64,000 nucleotides of DNA from Furfurilactobacillus rossiae DSM 15814. GTDB lineage: Bacteria > Bacillota > Bacilli > Lactobacillales > Lactobacillaceae. The notes beneath the pieces are model-generated. The model saw only the letters and a program-made list of their open reading frames with translations. It did no database searches and was not told where the DNA came from. This document shows, in pieces, positions 19,574-27,903 of the stretch (positions within the stretch are counted from its first letter, which is position 1; every line of letters begins with the position of its first letter). The translations under genes and the position numbers were made by a program. The DNA is taken from assembly GCF_000428925.1 (NCBI RefSeq), contig NZ_AUAW01000001.1, positions 186,001 through 250,000 on the forward strand, in the 5' to 3' direction.

Positions 19574-19921
19574 ATGGAAATTGCAAAAAATGATCGCATA
19601 AATTCATTATTTGAGTTTTATGAACCGTTACTGACGGAAAAACAAAAGGCTTACATTGAACAATATTACGGCGATGATTATTCCCTTGGCGAAATTGCAG
19701 AAAACTTTGATGTAAGTCGTCAGGCCGTTTATGACAATATCAAACGAACAGAAAAAATTCTGGAAGGTTACGAACAAAAATTGCATCTATTTAGTGATTT
19801 TCGTAAACGTAATCAGGTAGCTGATGAGATTTCCGTTTATGTACGACGCGCATATCCTAGCGACAAACAGCTAATTCAGTTAGCTGACCGACTTGAAACA
19901 ACAGAAAGCGATTCTGAATAA
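19574..19921 (+). CDS. ylxM: YlxM family DNA-binding protein (SRP-associated)
   Basis: 115 residues from ATG 19574 ([20 protein letters not shown]); a GTG four codons earlier is possible. The helix-turn-helix of the UPF0122 family is clear: [20 protein letters not shown], followed by [14 protein letters not shown]. YlxM is encoded next to ffh throughout the Firmicutes and has been linked to SRP function. It starts 38 bp before ffh in the same unit. Confidence 0.93.
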   Translation: MEIAKNDRINSLFEFYEPLLTEKQKAYIEQYYGDDYSLGEIAENFDVSRQAVYDNIKRTEKILEGYEQKLHLFSDFRKRNQVADEISVYVRRAYPSDKQLIQLADRLETTESDSE

Positions 19922-19959
19922 ACAATTATTCGAACACGCCGACGATGGAGGAATGACAC

Positions 19960-21423
19960 ATGGCCTTTGAAGGGCTTACTGAACGATTACAAAATGCAAT
20001 GAAAACACTGCGTGGTAAAGGCAAGGTCTCTGAGAGTGACCTGCGCGAAACCATGCGGGAGATTCGGCTTGCCTTGTTGGAAGCTGATGTAAATTTTGAT
20101 GTTGTTAAAACATTTGTTAAAACGGTCCGTGACCGTGCCATGGGCAGTAAAGTGCTGGATGGTTTAAATCCGGCTCAACAGATTGTCAAAATTGTGAACG
20201 AAGAACTCACAAAAACGATGGGTTCGGATGCTTCAGAATTAAATAAGTCACCAAAAATTCCAACAATTATTATGATGGTTGGGCTTCAAGGGGCCGGGAA
20301 GACTACAACTGCTGGTAAGTTGGCCAACAAGTTGAAGACTGAGCAACACGCTCGACCATTATTTATTGCGGCCGATGTTTACCGTCCTGCCGCGATTGAT
20401 CAGTTGGAACAAGTTGCTAAACAAATTGATGTCCCAGTCTTCCAATTAGGGACTGATGTTGATCCCGTTGAAATTGTTCGCCAAGGTCTGGCTAAGGCCG
20501 AAGCCGATAAAAACGATTACGTGATTATCGATACGGCTGGTCGTTTGCAAATTGATGAACAGTTGATGGATGAGCTGGCTAACATTAAAAAGTTGGCTGA
20601 CCCAACTGAGATTTTGTTGGTTGTTGATGCGATGACCGGTCAAAATGCGGTTAACACGGCGACCGGATTTAATGACAAACTCGATATTACCGGTGTTGTT
20701 CTTACCAAGTTGGATGGTGACACGCGTGGTGGTGCTGCGCTGTCAATTCGAGCCGTAACTGGCAAGCCAATTAAGTTTGTTGGTGAAGGCGAAAAGATGT
20801 CCGATTTGGATACCTTTCATCCGGATCGAATGGCCTCACGAATCTTGGGCATGGGGGATATGCTTACCCTGATTGAAAAGGCTCAGCAAGTTTCCGACGA
20901 GAAGCGGGCTGCCGATTTGGAACAGAAGATGCGGGAAAATTCGTTTGATTTTAACGATTTTCTCGATCAAATGGATCAGATGAACAAAATGGGCGGCATG
21001 GAAAGTATCATGAAAATGATTCCAGGATTGGCGAACAACCCTGCGCTCGCTAATGCCCAAATTGACCCTAAGGATCTAGCTCACATGCGTGCGACGGTGT
21101 ATTCAATGACACCGCAAGAACGTGAACATCCTGATGTGTTAAACCCGAGCCGTCGCCGTCGGATTGCTGCTGGGGCTGGTCGGCCTGTCCAAGAAGTCAA
21201 CCGAATGATTAAGCAGTTTGATCAAATGAAGAAGATGATGAAACAGATGTCTAACGGTAATATGGGCGCCTTAGACCAAATGGTTCCAGGCGGTTTAGGC
21301 GGCATGATGGGCAGTGGTTCTGGAATGTCAGGTCGTTTAGGAAAAATGGCGGTCAACCGAATGGTCCGTCAAACAAAGAAAAATAAAAAGAAGCGACTTA
21401 AGAAAAACAAACGTCGTCGCTAA
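19960..21423 (+). CDS. ffh: Signal recognition particle protein Ffh
   Basis: 487 residues. The NG domain has G1 GLQGAGKTTTAGKLA, DVYRPAAIDQL, DTAGRLQID and TKLDGDTRGG. The methionine-rich M domain (about 300-450) binds 4.5S RNA and signal peptides. The tail is strongly basic (KKNKKKRLKKNKRRR). It has a GGAGGAATGACAC ribosome binding region. A terminator follows, so ffh is not joined to rpsP as in many relatives. Confidence 0.98.
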   Translation: MAFEGLTERLQNAMKTLRGKGKVSESDLRETMREIRLALLEADVNFDVVKTFVKTVRDRAMGSKVLDGLNPAQQIVKIVNEELTKTMGSDASELNKSPKIPTIIMMVGLQGAGKTTTAGKLANKLKTEQHARPLFIAADVYRPAAIDQLEQVAKQIDVPVFQLGTDVDPVEIVRQGLAKAEADKNDYVIIDTAGRLQIDEQLMDELANIKKLADPTEILLVVDAMTGQNAVNTATGFNDKLDITGVVLTKLDGDTRGGAALSIRAVTGKPIKFVGEGEKMSDLDTFHPDRMASRILGMGDMLTLIEKAQQVSDEKRAADLEQKMRENSFDFNDFLDQMDQMNKMGGMESIMKMIPGLANNPALANAQIDPKDLAHMRATVYSMTPQEREHPDVLNPSRRRRIAAGAGRPVQEVNRMIKQFDQMKKMMKQMSNGNMGALDQMVPGGLGGMMGSGSGMSGRLGKMAVNRMVRQTKKNKKKRLKKNKRRR

Positions 21424-21429
21424 CAGAAA

Positions 21430-21472
21430 GATGACTTGTGAGTACCCCTTTTTGGGACCACAAGTCTTTTTT
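21430..21472 (+). terminator. Rho-independent terminator after ffh
   Basis: GACTTGTG pairs with CACAAGTC, with an inner CCC/GGG step around TTTTT, followed by six T residues. Confidence 0.85.
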
Positions 21473-21750
21473 GTTTATCCCAAAATAGTGTGAAAGTTCA
21501 ATTTGAGTTGGCCCCGAAAATATGAATTTTAATTCAAAAAGTCAAATATTGTTAATGAAAATTTTTTTCGAGTAGGCATAGGGTAATGATTTTAATAGAC
21601 CAAATATGAACACATGTTTATCGCTTATATGGAGTAAAAATTAACGATTTCAAACATTTATTTAATGAAGTTCTGATGCATTTCACTTAAAAAGGTTCAA
21701 AGCTGCTAAAACTTTTTTCATGTTTTTTCAACATTGTTTGATATAGGACA
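21473..21750. other. AT-rich intergenic region upstream of the transhydrogenase operon
   Basis: About 280 bp with no supported coding sequence and no tRNA or riboswitch that I can recognise. It is unusually AT-rich compared with the flanking genes. The promoter features listed next lie at its downstream end. Confidence 0.5.
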
Positions 21751-21779
21751 TTGTTTCCGATCTGTGTAAGCGCTATGCT
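21751..21779 (+). promoter_or_regulatory. Promoter of the pnt operon
   Basis: TTGTTT, a 17-bp spacer and TATGCT, 39 bp before the pntAA start codon. The -10 overlaps the candidate cre site at 21765. Confidence 0.55.
21765..21778 (+). promoter_or_regulatory. Candidate catabolite-responsive element (cre) on the pnt promoter
   Basis: TGTAAGCGCTATGC matches 12 of 14 positions of the CcpA consensus TGWAARCGYTWNCW and covers the spacer end and -10 box. Its position suggests repression by CcpA when preferred sugar is present. This is inferred from sequence only. Confidence 0.45.
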
Positions 21780-21818
21780 AAATACGTGAAAACACTTTCA
21801 AAATTGGAGGGATGTTGA

Positions 21819-23045
21819 ATGGCAATCGTAGTTTCTGCGCTTAAAGAAGCCGATGGCGAGAATCGTGTCGCAATGACACCTGACATCGTTAGTCGGTTAG
21901 TTAAGAGCAACTATGAAGTATTAATTGAACAAGGCGCCGGGGTAAATGCGTTCTACCCGGATGACGCTTACACCCAAGCTGGTGCAAAGGTCGTTGATCG
22001 GAATGAAGCCATCAGTCAGGCTAGTATCATTGCCATGATTGACAAGCCAAGTGCCGCAACAATTCAGCAGTTAAAGGCAGGTCAGGCAATTATTGGCTTG
22101 CTGGCACCTTTGACCGATCAGGACACGGTGAAGGCACTCGCTGAAAAAAAGGTTAGTGCGTTAGCTTTTGAGCTACTGCCACGGACCGTTTCACGTGCGC
22201 AAACAATGGATGTGCTCAGTTCACAATCCAGTGTTGCAGGTTACAAAGCAGCCCTATTGGCGGCAGATCGTTTCTCACGTTACTTCCCAATGATGATTAC
22301 TGCTGCCGGCACCGCTAAACCAGCTAAAGTACTGGTTTTGGGGACTGGTGTTGCTGGATTGCAGGCCATTGGGACAGCCAAACGTTTGGGTGCAGTTGTA
22401 TCAGGCTATGATGTCCGTCCGGCCTCACGCGGCGAAGTTGAATCACTGGGAGCCACGTTCCTGACGACATCTGTTTCTGGTGCTGGTGAAGGTGGTTATG
22501 CTCGTCAATTAACACCTGAGGAAACGCAACAGCAACAGGATGAATTGGCTGGTTTCATTGCCGAGAACAATGTCATTATTACCACGGCGCAAGTGCCTGG
22601 CCGTAAGCCACCATTGTTGGTAACTCAAAAATCCGTTGACGAAGCTAAACCTGGGACAATCTTTGTTGATTTAGCAGCCAGTGAACTTGGCGGTAACGTT
22701 GCTGGTTCAAAACCTGCAACAACCGTGACGACTGACGCTGGTGCACAAATTATTGGTGCCGGTGACATGGCAAGTCAGTTGCCATCCGCTGCTTCCGATA
22801 TGTTTGCTAAGAACGTTCAAGCGGTCATTACGTACATTACCAAAGATGACCAGTTAACACTGGATGTGGACGATGACGTTATTGGTGAATTATTGGCTAC
22901 CAAGGATGGCGAAATTATTAGTAACCGTCTGCGTGGAGCAATGAAGTTGCCAGAACGGAAAGCTGCTGAGGGAACTGTCAGCGCTTCAAGCGAGGCTGCT
23001 ACAGATGGTCAATCTACGTCTAAAAATGATTCGAAAGGAGCTTAG
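21819..23045 (+). CDS. pntA: NAD(P)+ transhydrogenase alpha subunit, NAD-binding part (PntA1)
   Basis: 408 residues, soluble domain I. It has the AlaDH/PNT N-terminal fold (SALKEADGENRVAMTPD) and the NAD Rossmann motif VLVLGTGVAGLQAIGTAKRLG, followed by SGYDVRP. The C-terminal ~35 residues are a Ser/Ala/Thr-rich tail (after KLPERKAA) that probably links to the membrane subunit. The enzyme couples proton translocation to hydride transfer between NADH and NADP+. First gene of a three-gene operon; GGAGGG ribosome binding site. Confidence 0.94.
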   Translation: MAIVVSALKEADGENRVAMTPDIVSRLVKSNYEVLIEQGAGVNAFYPDDAYTQAGAKVVDRNEAISQASIIAMIDKPSAATIQQLKAGQAIIGLLAPLTDQDTVKALAEKKVSALAFELLPRTVSRAQTMDVLSSQSSVAGYKAALLAADRFSRYFPMMITAAGTAKPAKVLVLGTGVAGLQAIGTAKRLGAVVSGYDVRPASRGEVESLGATFLTTSVSGAGEGGYARQLTPEETQQQQDELAGFIAENNVIITTAQVPGRKPPLLVTQKSVDEAKPGTIFVDLAASELGGNVAGSKPATTVTTDAGAQIIGAGDMASQLPSAASDMFAKNVQAVITYITKDDQLTLDVDDDVIGELLATKDGEIISNRLRGAMKLPERKAAEGTVSASSEAATDGQSTSKNDSKGA

Positions 23046-23050
23046 CCGTC

Positions 23051-23365
23051 ATGAGTCAGGAATTATATACCAACTTGGCCATCTTTGTGATGAGTCTGTT
23101 AGTTGGATTCGAAGTTATGAGTAAGATTCCATCAACGTTACAAACGCCCATGATGTCTGGGGCAAACGCCATTCACGGGGTTGTTGTCGTCGGTGCATTT
23201 GTGATCGCTGCGGAAGCAAACAGTTGGATCTTTTATATTTTAGCCTTTCTAGGTGCCTTCTTCGCCGCGGTTAACGTGGCTGGTGGTTATACCGTTACAG
23301 ATCGGATGCTGGGCATGTTTAATCGTCCAAAGAAATCTGCTTCAAAGGAGGATGAGAATAAATGA
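23051..23365 (+). CDS. NAD(P) transhydrogenase alpha subunit, membrane part (PntA2)
   Basis: 104 residues with three hydrophobic helices (about 5-22, 36-52 and 57-80), matching the C-terminal membrane portion of E. coli PntA that is a separate gene in many bacteria. The motif TPMMSGANAIHGVVVVGA is diagnostic of the family. It forms part of the proton channel with PntB. It starts 5 bp after pntA1 and its stop overlaps the pntB start (ATGA). Confidence 0.94.
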   Translation: MSQELYTNLAIFVMSLLVGFEVMSKIPSTLQTPMMSGANAIHGVVVVGAFVIAAEANSWIFYILAFLGAFFAAVNVAGGYTVTDRMLGMFNRPKKSASKEDENK

Positions 23366-24780
23366 GTGCGTTAACGACTGTTGCTTCTTTAGTTTATTTG
23401 ATTTCCGCCGTTTGTTATGTGATTGGTGTGCATTTAATGCGGTCACCAAAAACTGCTCGCCGTGGTAATGGCTTATCCGCGGTTGGGATGTTCTTAGCCG
23501 TGATTATGATTGTGATCACGATCATTGCTGAAGGCAAGATTACTGGTACCGGTTGGGTTGTATTGATTCTTGGTCTAGCACTTGGTGTTTGGTACGGGGT
23601 TGCCCGTGCACGCAAGGTGCCAATGACGGATGTGCCTCAATTGGTTAGTTTGTTCAACGCTGTTGGTGGTGGTGCTGCCGCTGTAATTGGGATCTTCGAC
23701 TACGCGGTCAAAGCGGGCGGCACACACTTGAACGTTGCCTTTTCACTACCAGTTTTACTAGATGTTATTATTGGTGGAATTACATTTTCTGGCTCGCTGA
23801 TTGCGACCGGGAAATTATCTGGTCATGTACCAGGTAAGCCAATTACGTTCCCAGGTGCTCGGCTGGTTAACGTGTTAGTTGTCATTGCTATTTTAGTGGC
23901 CGCCTGGTTAATGATTGGTTTGCCAACAAATGTTTGGTTCATGGTGCTTGGCTTAATTGCCAGTTTAGTCTTTGGTCTGTTAATGACCTTACCAATTGGT
24001 GGGGCTGATATGCCGGTTGTTGTGTCACTGTTAAATGCCTTTACTGGTTTGGCAGTTGCGTTTGCTGGGTTTGTTATCGATAACCAAGTATTGATCATTG
24101 CTGGGGCATTGGTTGGTGCTGCGGGGACGATTTTGACCTTACAGATGGCTGATGCGATGAACCGTTCAGTTGCCAACATTCTTGCTGGTGGTTTCGGTAC
24201 GGGTGACAGTAACAGCAGTTCTGCTGCCGATGAAACACCCGTTAACGTTAAAGAAACGTCAGCTGACGATATTGGTTTGCAACTTGCTTATGCTAACAAT
24301 GTCATGATTGTTCCTGGTTATGGGTTGGCCGCTGCTCAGGCACAACACGAAGTCGCTGAGTTGGCCAAATTGTTGACGGACAATGGTATCAATGTCAATT
24401 ACGCCATTCACCCAGTTGCTGGGCGGATGCCAGGACATATGAATGTGTTGTTAGCTGATGTTAACGTGCCTTACGACCAGATGAAACAGATGGAAGAAGC
24501 AAATTCCATGTTTGAAAACACTGATGTTTCTCTTGTTATCGGGGCGAACGATGTTACCAACCCATTGGCACGCGAAAGTGGTAACGCTATTTCCGGGATG
24601 CCAATTCTAGACGTTGATAAGTCGAAGTCCGTGGTTGTTATCAAACGGTCAATGAGCACAGGGTATGCTGGTGTTCAAAACCCACTGTTCTCGATGGATA
24701 ACACGCAGATGTTCTTCTCCGACGCAAAGAAGGGGCTTGCAGACATCATTGCATCGACTAAAGAGTACATTAATCAGTGA
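23362..24780 (+). CDS. pntB: NAD(P) transhydrogenase beta subunit (PntB)
   Basis: 472 residues. The first ~270 residues hold about nine membrane helices, including the GIFDYAVKAG and HVPGKPITFPG loops. The C-terminal NADP-binding domain III has VPGYGLAAAQAQHEVAEL, HPVAGRMPGHMNVLLADV, GANDVTNPLAR and KRSMSTGYAGVQNPLF. The complete enzyme would supply NADPH at the cost of proton motive force, or run in reverse. A terminator follows. Confidence 0.96.
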   Translation: MSALTTVASLVYLISAVCYVIGVHLMRSPKTARRGNGLSAVGMFLAVIMIVITIIAEGKITGTGWVVLILGLALGVWYGVARARKVPMTDVPQLVSLFNAVGGGAAAVIGIFDYAVKAGGTHLNVAFSLPVLLDVIIGGITFSGSLIATGKLSGHVPGKPITFPGARLVNVLVVIAILVAAWLMIGLPTNVWFMVLGLIASLVFGLLMTLPIGGADMPVVVSLLNAFTGLAVAFAGFVIDNQVLIIAGALVGAAGTILTLQMADAMNRSVANILAGGFGTGDSNSSSAADETPVNVKETSADDIGLQLAYANNVMIVPGYGLAAAQAQHEVAELAKLLTDNGINVNYAIHPVAGRMPGHMNVLLADVNVPYDQMKQMEEANSMFENTDVSLVIGANDVTNPLARESGNAISGMPILDVDKSKSVVVIKRSMSTGYAGVQNPLFSMDNTQMFFSDAKKGLADIIASTKEYINQ

Positions 24781-24897
24781 TGTAACAACGTTTGTAAGCC
24801 ATTAAGATTCTTTGCGTGAATCATTTTTACCATTATTATCGTTAGAGTGGTTAACACTTTGGTTAAGTTTAGATTCAAGTAACTAAGAAATTTAGTT

Positions 24898-24927
24898 AAA
24901 GTCATCCTTTTTGGGATGACTTTTTCT
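24898..24927 (+). terminator. Rho-independent terminator after pntB
   Basis: AAAGTCATCC pairs with GGATGACTTT, loop TTTTTG, T5 tail. It lies 118 bp after the pntB stop. Confidence 0.85.
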
Positions 24928-25226
24928 TATACGCCATCGCATTGAGTCATAAATAAAAAAATTCGCAAATATTGTGAAGGCGAGAAATTGTAATCGCCGA
25001 ATTGTTCGACATCTATGGACAGGCTGATACATTATGCCGGTAGCTGATTAATGATTGTGACTTAGGCTTGGCCTCTTCAAAAGCGGCTAAATTAAGCACA
25101 TAAATTGATTTTGTAATCGTTATCATTTGACTAAAGGCAAATAAACAGGAAAAGGACTTTAAAAGTTCTTTCAGTTACCAAAATAACTTATGAGTGTTAT
25201 GTTTGAAACCGAAGGAAGGCGTTTAC
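24928..25226 (+). other. Long non-coding leader region of the following small gene
   Basis: About 300 bp between the pnt terminator and the small gene at 25227, with no coding sequence I can support. It holds a cre-like site (25112) and an imperfect palindrome, AAAGGACTTT..AAGTTCTTT, at about 25152-25172. Confidence 0.4.
25112..25125 (+). promoter_or_regulatory. Candidate cre site upstream of the gene at 25227
   Basis: TGTAATCGTTATCA matches 13 of 14 positions of TGWAARCGYTWNCW (T at the R position). It lies 102 bp before the start codon; no convincing promoter could be placed next to it. Confidence 0.4.
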
Positions 25227-25466
25227 ATGAGTGAAACAGAGGACTCAACGACTGAACAGTTCAAGGTCAACGAGCATGTGGTATGCAAACGATTCACAGG
25301 TTTACCTAGGAATTTTAAAGGGACAATCGTGAAAGTTTACGATCATGCGGTGCTGTTGAAACTAAACGTAAAGGACTTCACAGCCCGTTACCAATCAACG
25401 TTAGATGACCTTAACGACAAGGTTGTCATTGCGAAAAAATTAGTCGTACCGACACCAGTTGTATAA
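25227..25466 (+). CDS. Small protein, DUF2187/KOW-like
   Basis: 79 residues from ATG 25227, preceded by GAAGGAAGG at a good distance; an in-frame ATG at 25194 has no ribosome binding site. The central segment FKGTIVKVYDHAVLLKL followed by KVVIAKKLV resembles the small SH3-like/KOW fold of DUF2187 proteins, where a FKG(T/I)V.K.Y...V pattern is typical. No catalytic residues are seen and the function is unknown. It stands alone between pntB and the cold-shock gene. Confidence 0.6.
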   Translation: MSETEDSTTEQFKVNEHVVCKRFTGLPRNFKGTIVKVYDHAVLLKLNVKDFTARYQSTLDDLNDKVVIAKKLVVPTPVV

Positions 25467-25640
25467 GTTTTTGGTGATAAAAGATGTTTATGCTTGCTCT
25501 ATGGTCTAATTAGGGTTAAAGTATAGTCATTGTATTGATAGTTCGGTAGTAAGTGTACTAGTTCTTTTGAATGACAACCTTTCTCGCCCGGCTTTAGATG
25601 CAAAATTAATTTGCGCAATGCGCATGGAGGTTTCATTCAT

Positions 25641-25841
25641 ATGGAACAAGGTACTGTTAAATGGTTTAACGCTGACAAGGGTTACGGTTTTATTACTCGC
25701 GAAAACGGTGACGATGTATTCGTTCACTTCTCAGCTATCCAAGGCGACGGCTTCAAGACTTTGGACGAAGGTCAACACGTTTCTTTCGATGTTGAAGACA
25801 GCGACCGTGGCCCACAAGCTACAAACGTTAACAAAGACTAA
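25641..25841 (+). CDS. Cold shock protein (CspA family)
   Basis: 66 residues, a single cold-shock domain: [15 protein letters not shown] with RNP1 (KGYGFI) and RNP2 (DVFVHFSAI). It is a nucleic-acid chaperone that melts mRNA structure. The start ATG 25641 follows GGAGG. A leader of more than 100 nt precedes it, as is common for cold-shock mRNAs. It is monocistronic, with a strong terminator 20 bp downstream. Confidence 0.97.
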   Translation: MEQGTVKWFNADKGYGFITRENGDDVFVHFSAIQGDGFKTLDEGQHVSFDVEDSDRGPQATNVNKD

Positions 25842-25859
25842 TTTTAATAATTAGATTTT

Positions 25860-25893
25860 AAAGAGCATTCACATTTGTGAATGCTCTTTTTTT
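25860..25893 (+). terminator. Rho-independent terminator after the cold-shock gene
   Basis: AAAGAGCATTCAC pairs with GTGAATGCTCTTT around a 4-nt loop and runs into T7. Confidence 0.93.
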
Positions 25894-25964
25894 ATTCAAT
25901 TTAGAAACTAAGTTGGTTCACCGTTTGATAAACTAGCTCCAGCTACAAGGATGAGCATCTCATT

Positions 25965-26561
25965 TTAGAAATAATCCTGCATTAACACAGGTGTAACGAA
26001 TGTTTCGATGATGGCTGAGGTAATATACAGCAGGGGCACAATGCTACACATATCAATTAATAATGTTGACCACGGAATCGTTGATGGGTATTCGGTTGGA
26101 TGCCAAAGGTTGTGGACTAATTGCTGAATATATTTAGTGATCTGAGCCGCAATACAAAGCGTTAATATTTGTGCGGTGATTTCCAAAACACCATGAGGCA
26201 GGATGCCTAAAAGTAGAGTCGCAATGGGACGGGGGCCAACTAACACTATGCCAACAGTTAGGGCATTAAAGACGGCAAATACCCAGTAACAGGGCAGTGG
26301 CAAGAAAGCAACACCGATATAGAACCACGCCAGACCATAATTGTGTTCAAAAAGGCCAAGAACATTCCGCCAATTGTCTGAACGACCATCAGTATTTACA
26401 TTAAGCCCAAGAGTAAGACCATCTCGGGCAGACTGAGCATCTAAGTGAAAAACATAAAAAATAGTCGGTACAAGCAACCAAATCAACATCATCATAATCG
26501 CGAAATGAACAAATTGTGGCCAATACGTTGCCCGTCTCTTTCTAAGGTAATTAATTTGCAC
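25965..26561 (-). CDS. Stage II sporulation protein M-like (DUF95) membrane protein
   Basis: 198 residues with about five membrane helices (starting near 16, 75, 90, 125 and 175). The family signature is seen in NALTVGIVLVG and LLGILPHGVLEITAQ. In spore formers SpoIIM helps peptidoglycan degradation at the septum. Non-sporulating lactobacilli keep homologues of unknown role, often called YuiB/SpoIIM-like. It starts at GTG 26561 with AGGGACG upstream and is transcribed alone, against the neighbours. Confidence 0.75.
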   Translation of the reverse strand: MQINYLRKRRATYWPQFVHFAIMMMLIWLLVPTIFYVFHLDAQSARDGLTLGLNVNTDGRSDNWRNVLGLFEHNYGLAWFYIGVAFLPLPCYWVFAVFNALTVGIVLVGPRPIATLLLGILPHGVLEITAQILTLCIAAQITKYIQQLVHNLWHPTEYPSTIPWSTLLIDMCSIVPLLYITSAIIETFVTPVLMQDYF

Positions 26562-26770
26562 GTAAACACGTCCCTAAATGAATTACATTTAGCATACAAC
26601 ATTTCAATGAATGAAAGAATTAGCAATTGGACCTGAATCGCTCACATTTTGTTGTTATACTAAAATAAATGATAGCAATACGATGGCGTTTCTAAATGAG
26701 TTAATGGATCTACCCAGTCGACTTATTTTTCAAAGCCATTATTTTGAATGACAGGAATGAGCAAACGGTA

Positions 26771-27817
26771 ATGTCAAAAAGATGGGTAAAGCGGTCCCTA
26801 GTTTCAATTGGTGTGAGCATATGTGCTTTAACAGTAGTGTCAGTAATGCATATATCTTCTGTATCAGCTGCTACGTATACTAGTGCTGAGCAACGACAAA
26901 TTAATAAGCAGCGTAAAATGTATCAAAAAATTAGTCAACGTGAGTATGACGATCATAATAGTTATGCACAACGACCGTCTTTTAAAAAGCATTTAGTGGT
27001 TGGCAAGCTTTCTAACCACTATCAAACGCAGTTATTGGCGTCATTAAATTTTTATCGTCAAATTGAGGGATTGCCAACCGTTTATTATGGATTTAATGCC
27101 AACCAGCAAGCACAAACTGCGGCAGCGGATATGGCCGCCGCGAATAATTTTCAGCATGGTTTAAAGGGAATCACGCGACCGGATGTCGTTAGTCAGCGGC
27201 AATGGCAAGAAGGACAGCAAATTACCCTTAATAGCAATATTGGTGAAATGAACGTGCCAGAGCGTCTTGACGCAACTATGGGCAATTACATTCGCGACAA
27301 TTTCAATGTGGAGGGAAACAATACTGGTCATCGTGCGTGGTTGTTATCCCCGATTGTCCATAGCGTCGGAATAGGTGTTGCTCATCGTCCTAACGCTACG
27401 TTTGCCTATAGTGACATTTATTTTACGGATCAGGCGCAACGAGCCGTCACGCCTAATCGTGCTGTCGTGATCAACTATCCAACCACTGGTGTTTTTCCGA
27501 AAGAACTTTTGACCAGTGATGTAAAAAATCGTCCTGTTTATTGGTCGAGCGCTTTCACCATGGAACAAGGGACAACGGGGCGGGTTCAGGTACAAGTCAC
27601 TGATTTAACTGCCAAACGGACGGTTAACGCAGCTCACGTCAATCTGGATCATACGAATCATTTTGGTCAGTTTGCATCGATCATTACTTATCGGCCATCG
27701 TTAAAAATTGTGAATGGTCACCAGTATCGAGTTCGGCTGACGGGCTTAACGCAGTATCCTAAGGGTTATCAGTACGAATTTAAGCCATTTTCGTTAGTCC
27801 GTGGTGCTTCGCATTAA
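26771..27817 (+). CDS. Secreted CAP-domain (SCP/PR1-like) protein
   Basis: About 348 residues from ATG 26771; an in-frame ATG at 26744 is possible, and neither start has a good ribosome binding site. I chose the shorter form because it begins with a normal signal peptide (MSKRWVKRSL then a hydrophobic core, likely cut after VSA at residue 33). The CAP domain (about 85-225) shows LLASLNFYRQIEGLP, the AAADMAAANNFQHG histidine and the later NTGHRAWLLSP. A C-terminal ~100-residue beta-rich segment of unknown type follows. No LPXTG or other anchor is visible, so it is probably released. Function unknown. Confidence 0.83.
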   Translation: MSKRWVKRSLVSIGVSICALTVVSVMHISSVSAATYTSAEQRQINKQRKMYQKISQREYDDHNSYAQRPSFKKHLVVGKLSNHYQTQLLASLNFYRQIEGLPTVYYGFNANQQAQTAAADMAAANNFQHGLKGITRPDVVSQRQWQEGQQITLNSNIGEMNVPERLDATMGNYIRDNFNVEGNNTGHRAWLLSPIVHSVGIGVAHRPNATFAYSDIYFTDQAQRAVTPNRAVVINYPTTGVFPKELLTSDVKNRPVYWSSAFTMEQGTTGRVQVQVTDLTAKRTVNAAHVNLDHTNHFGQFASIITYRPSLKIVNGHQYRVRLTGLTQYPKGYQYEFKPFSLVRGASH

Positions 27818-27822
27818 ACGTT

Positions 27823-27881
27823 AAAAAAGGTATCAACTCGTGTCTTCCGAATCTGGAATGACAGAGGCTGATACCTTTTTT
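27823..27881. terminator. Bidirectional terminator between the CAP gene and the Ig-like gene
   Basis: AAAAAAGGTATCA and TGATACCTTTTTT form a 13-bp perfect stem with a partly paired interior. It serves both convergent genes. Confidence 0.85.
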
Positions 27882-27903
27882 GATAATGTTGCTTATTCAT
27901 TTA

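Noticed and set aside
25567-25854. Open frame of 95 codons overlapping the cold-shock gene
   Set aside because: It is in another frame of a clear CspA gene and has no family pattern.
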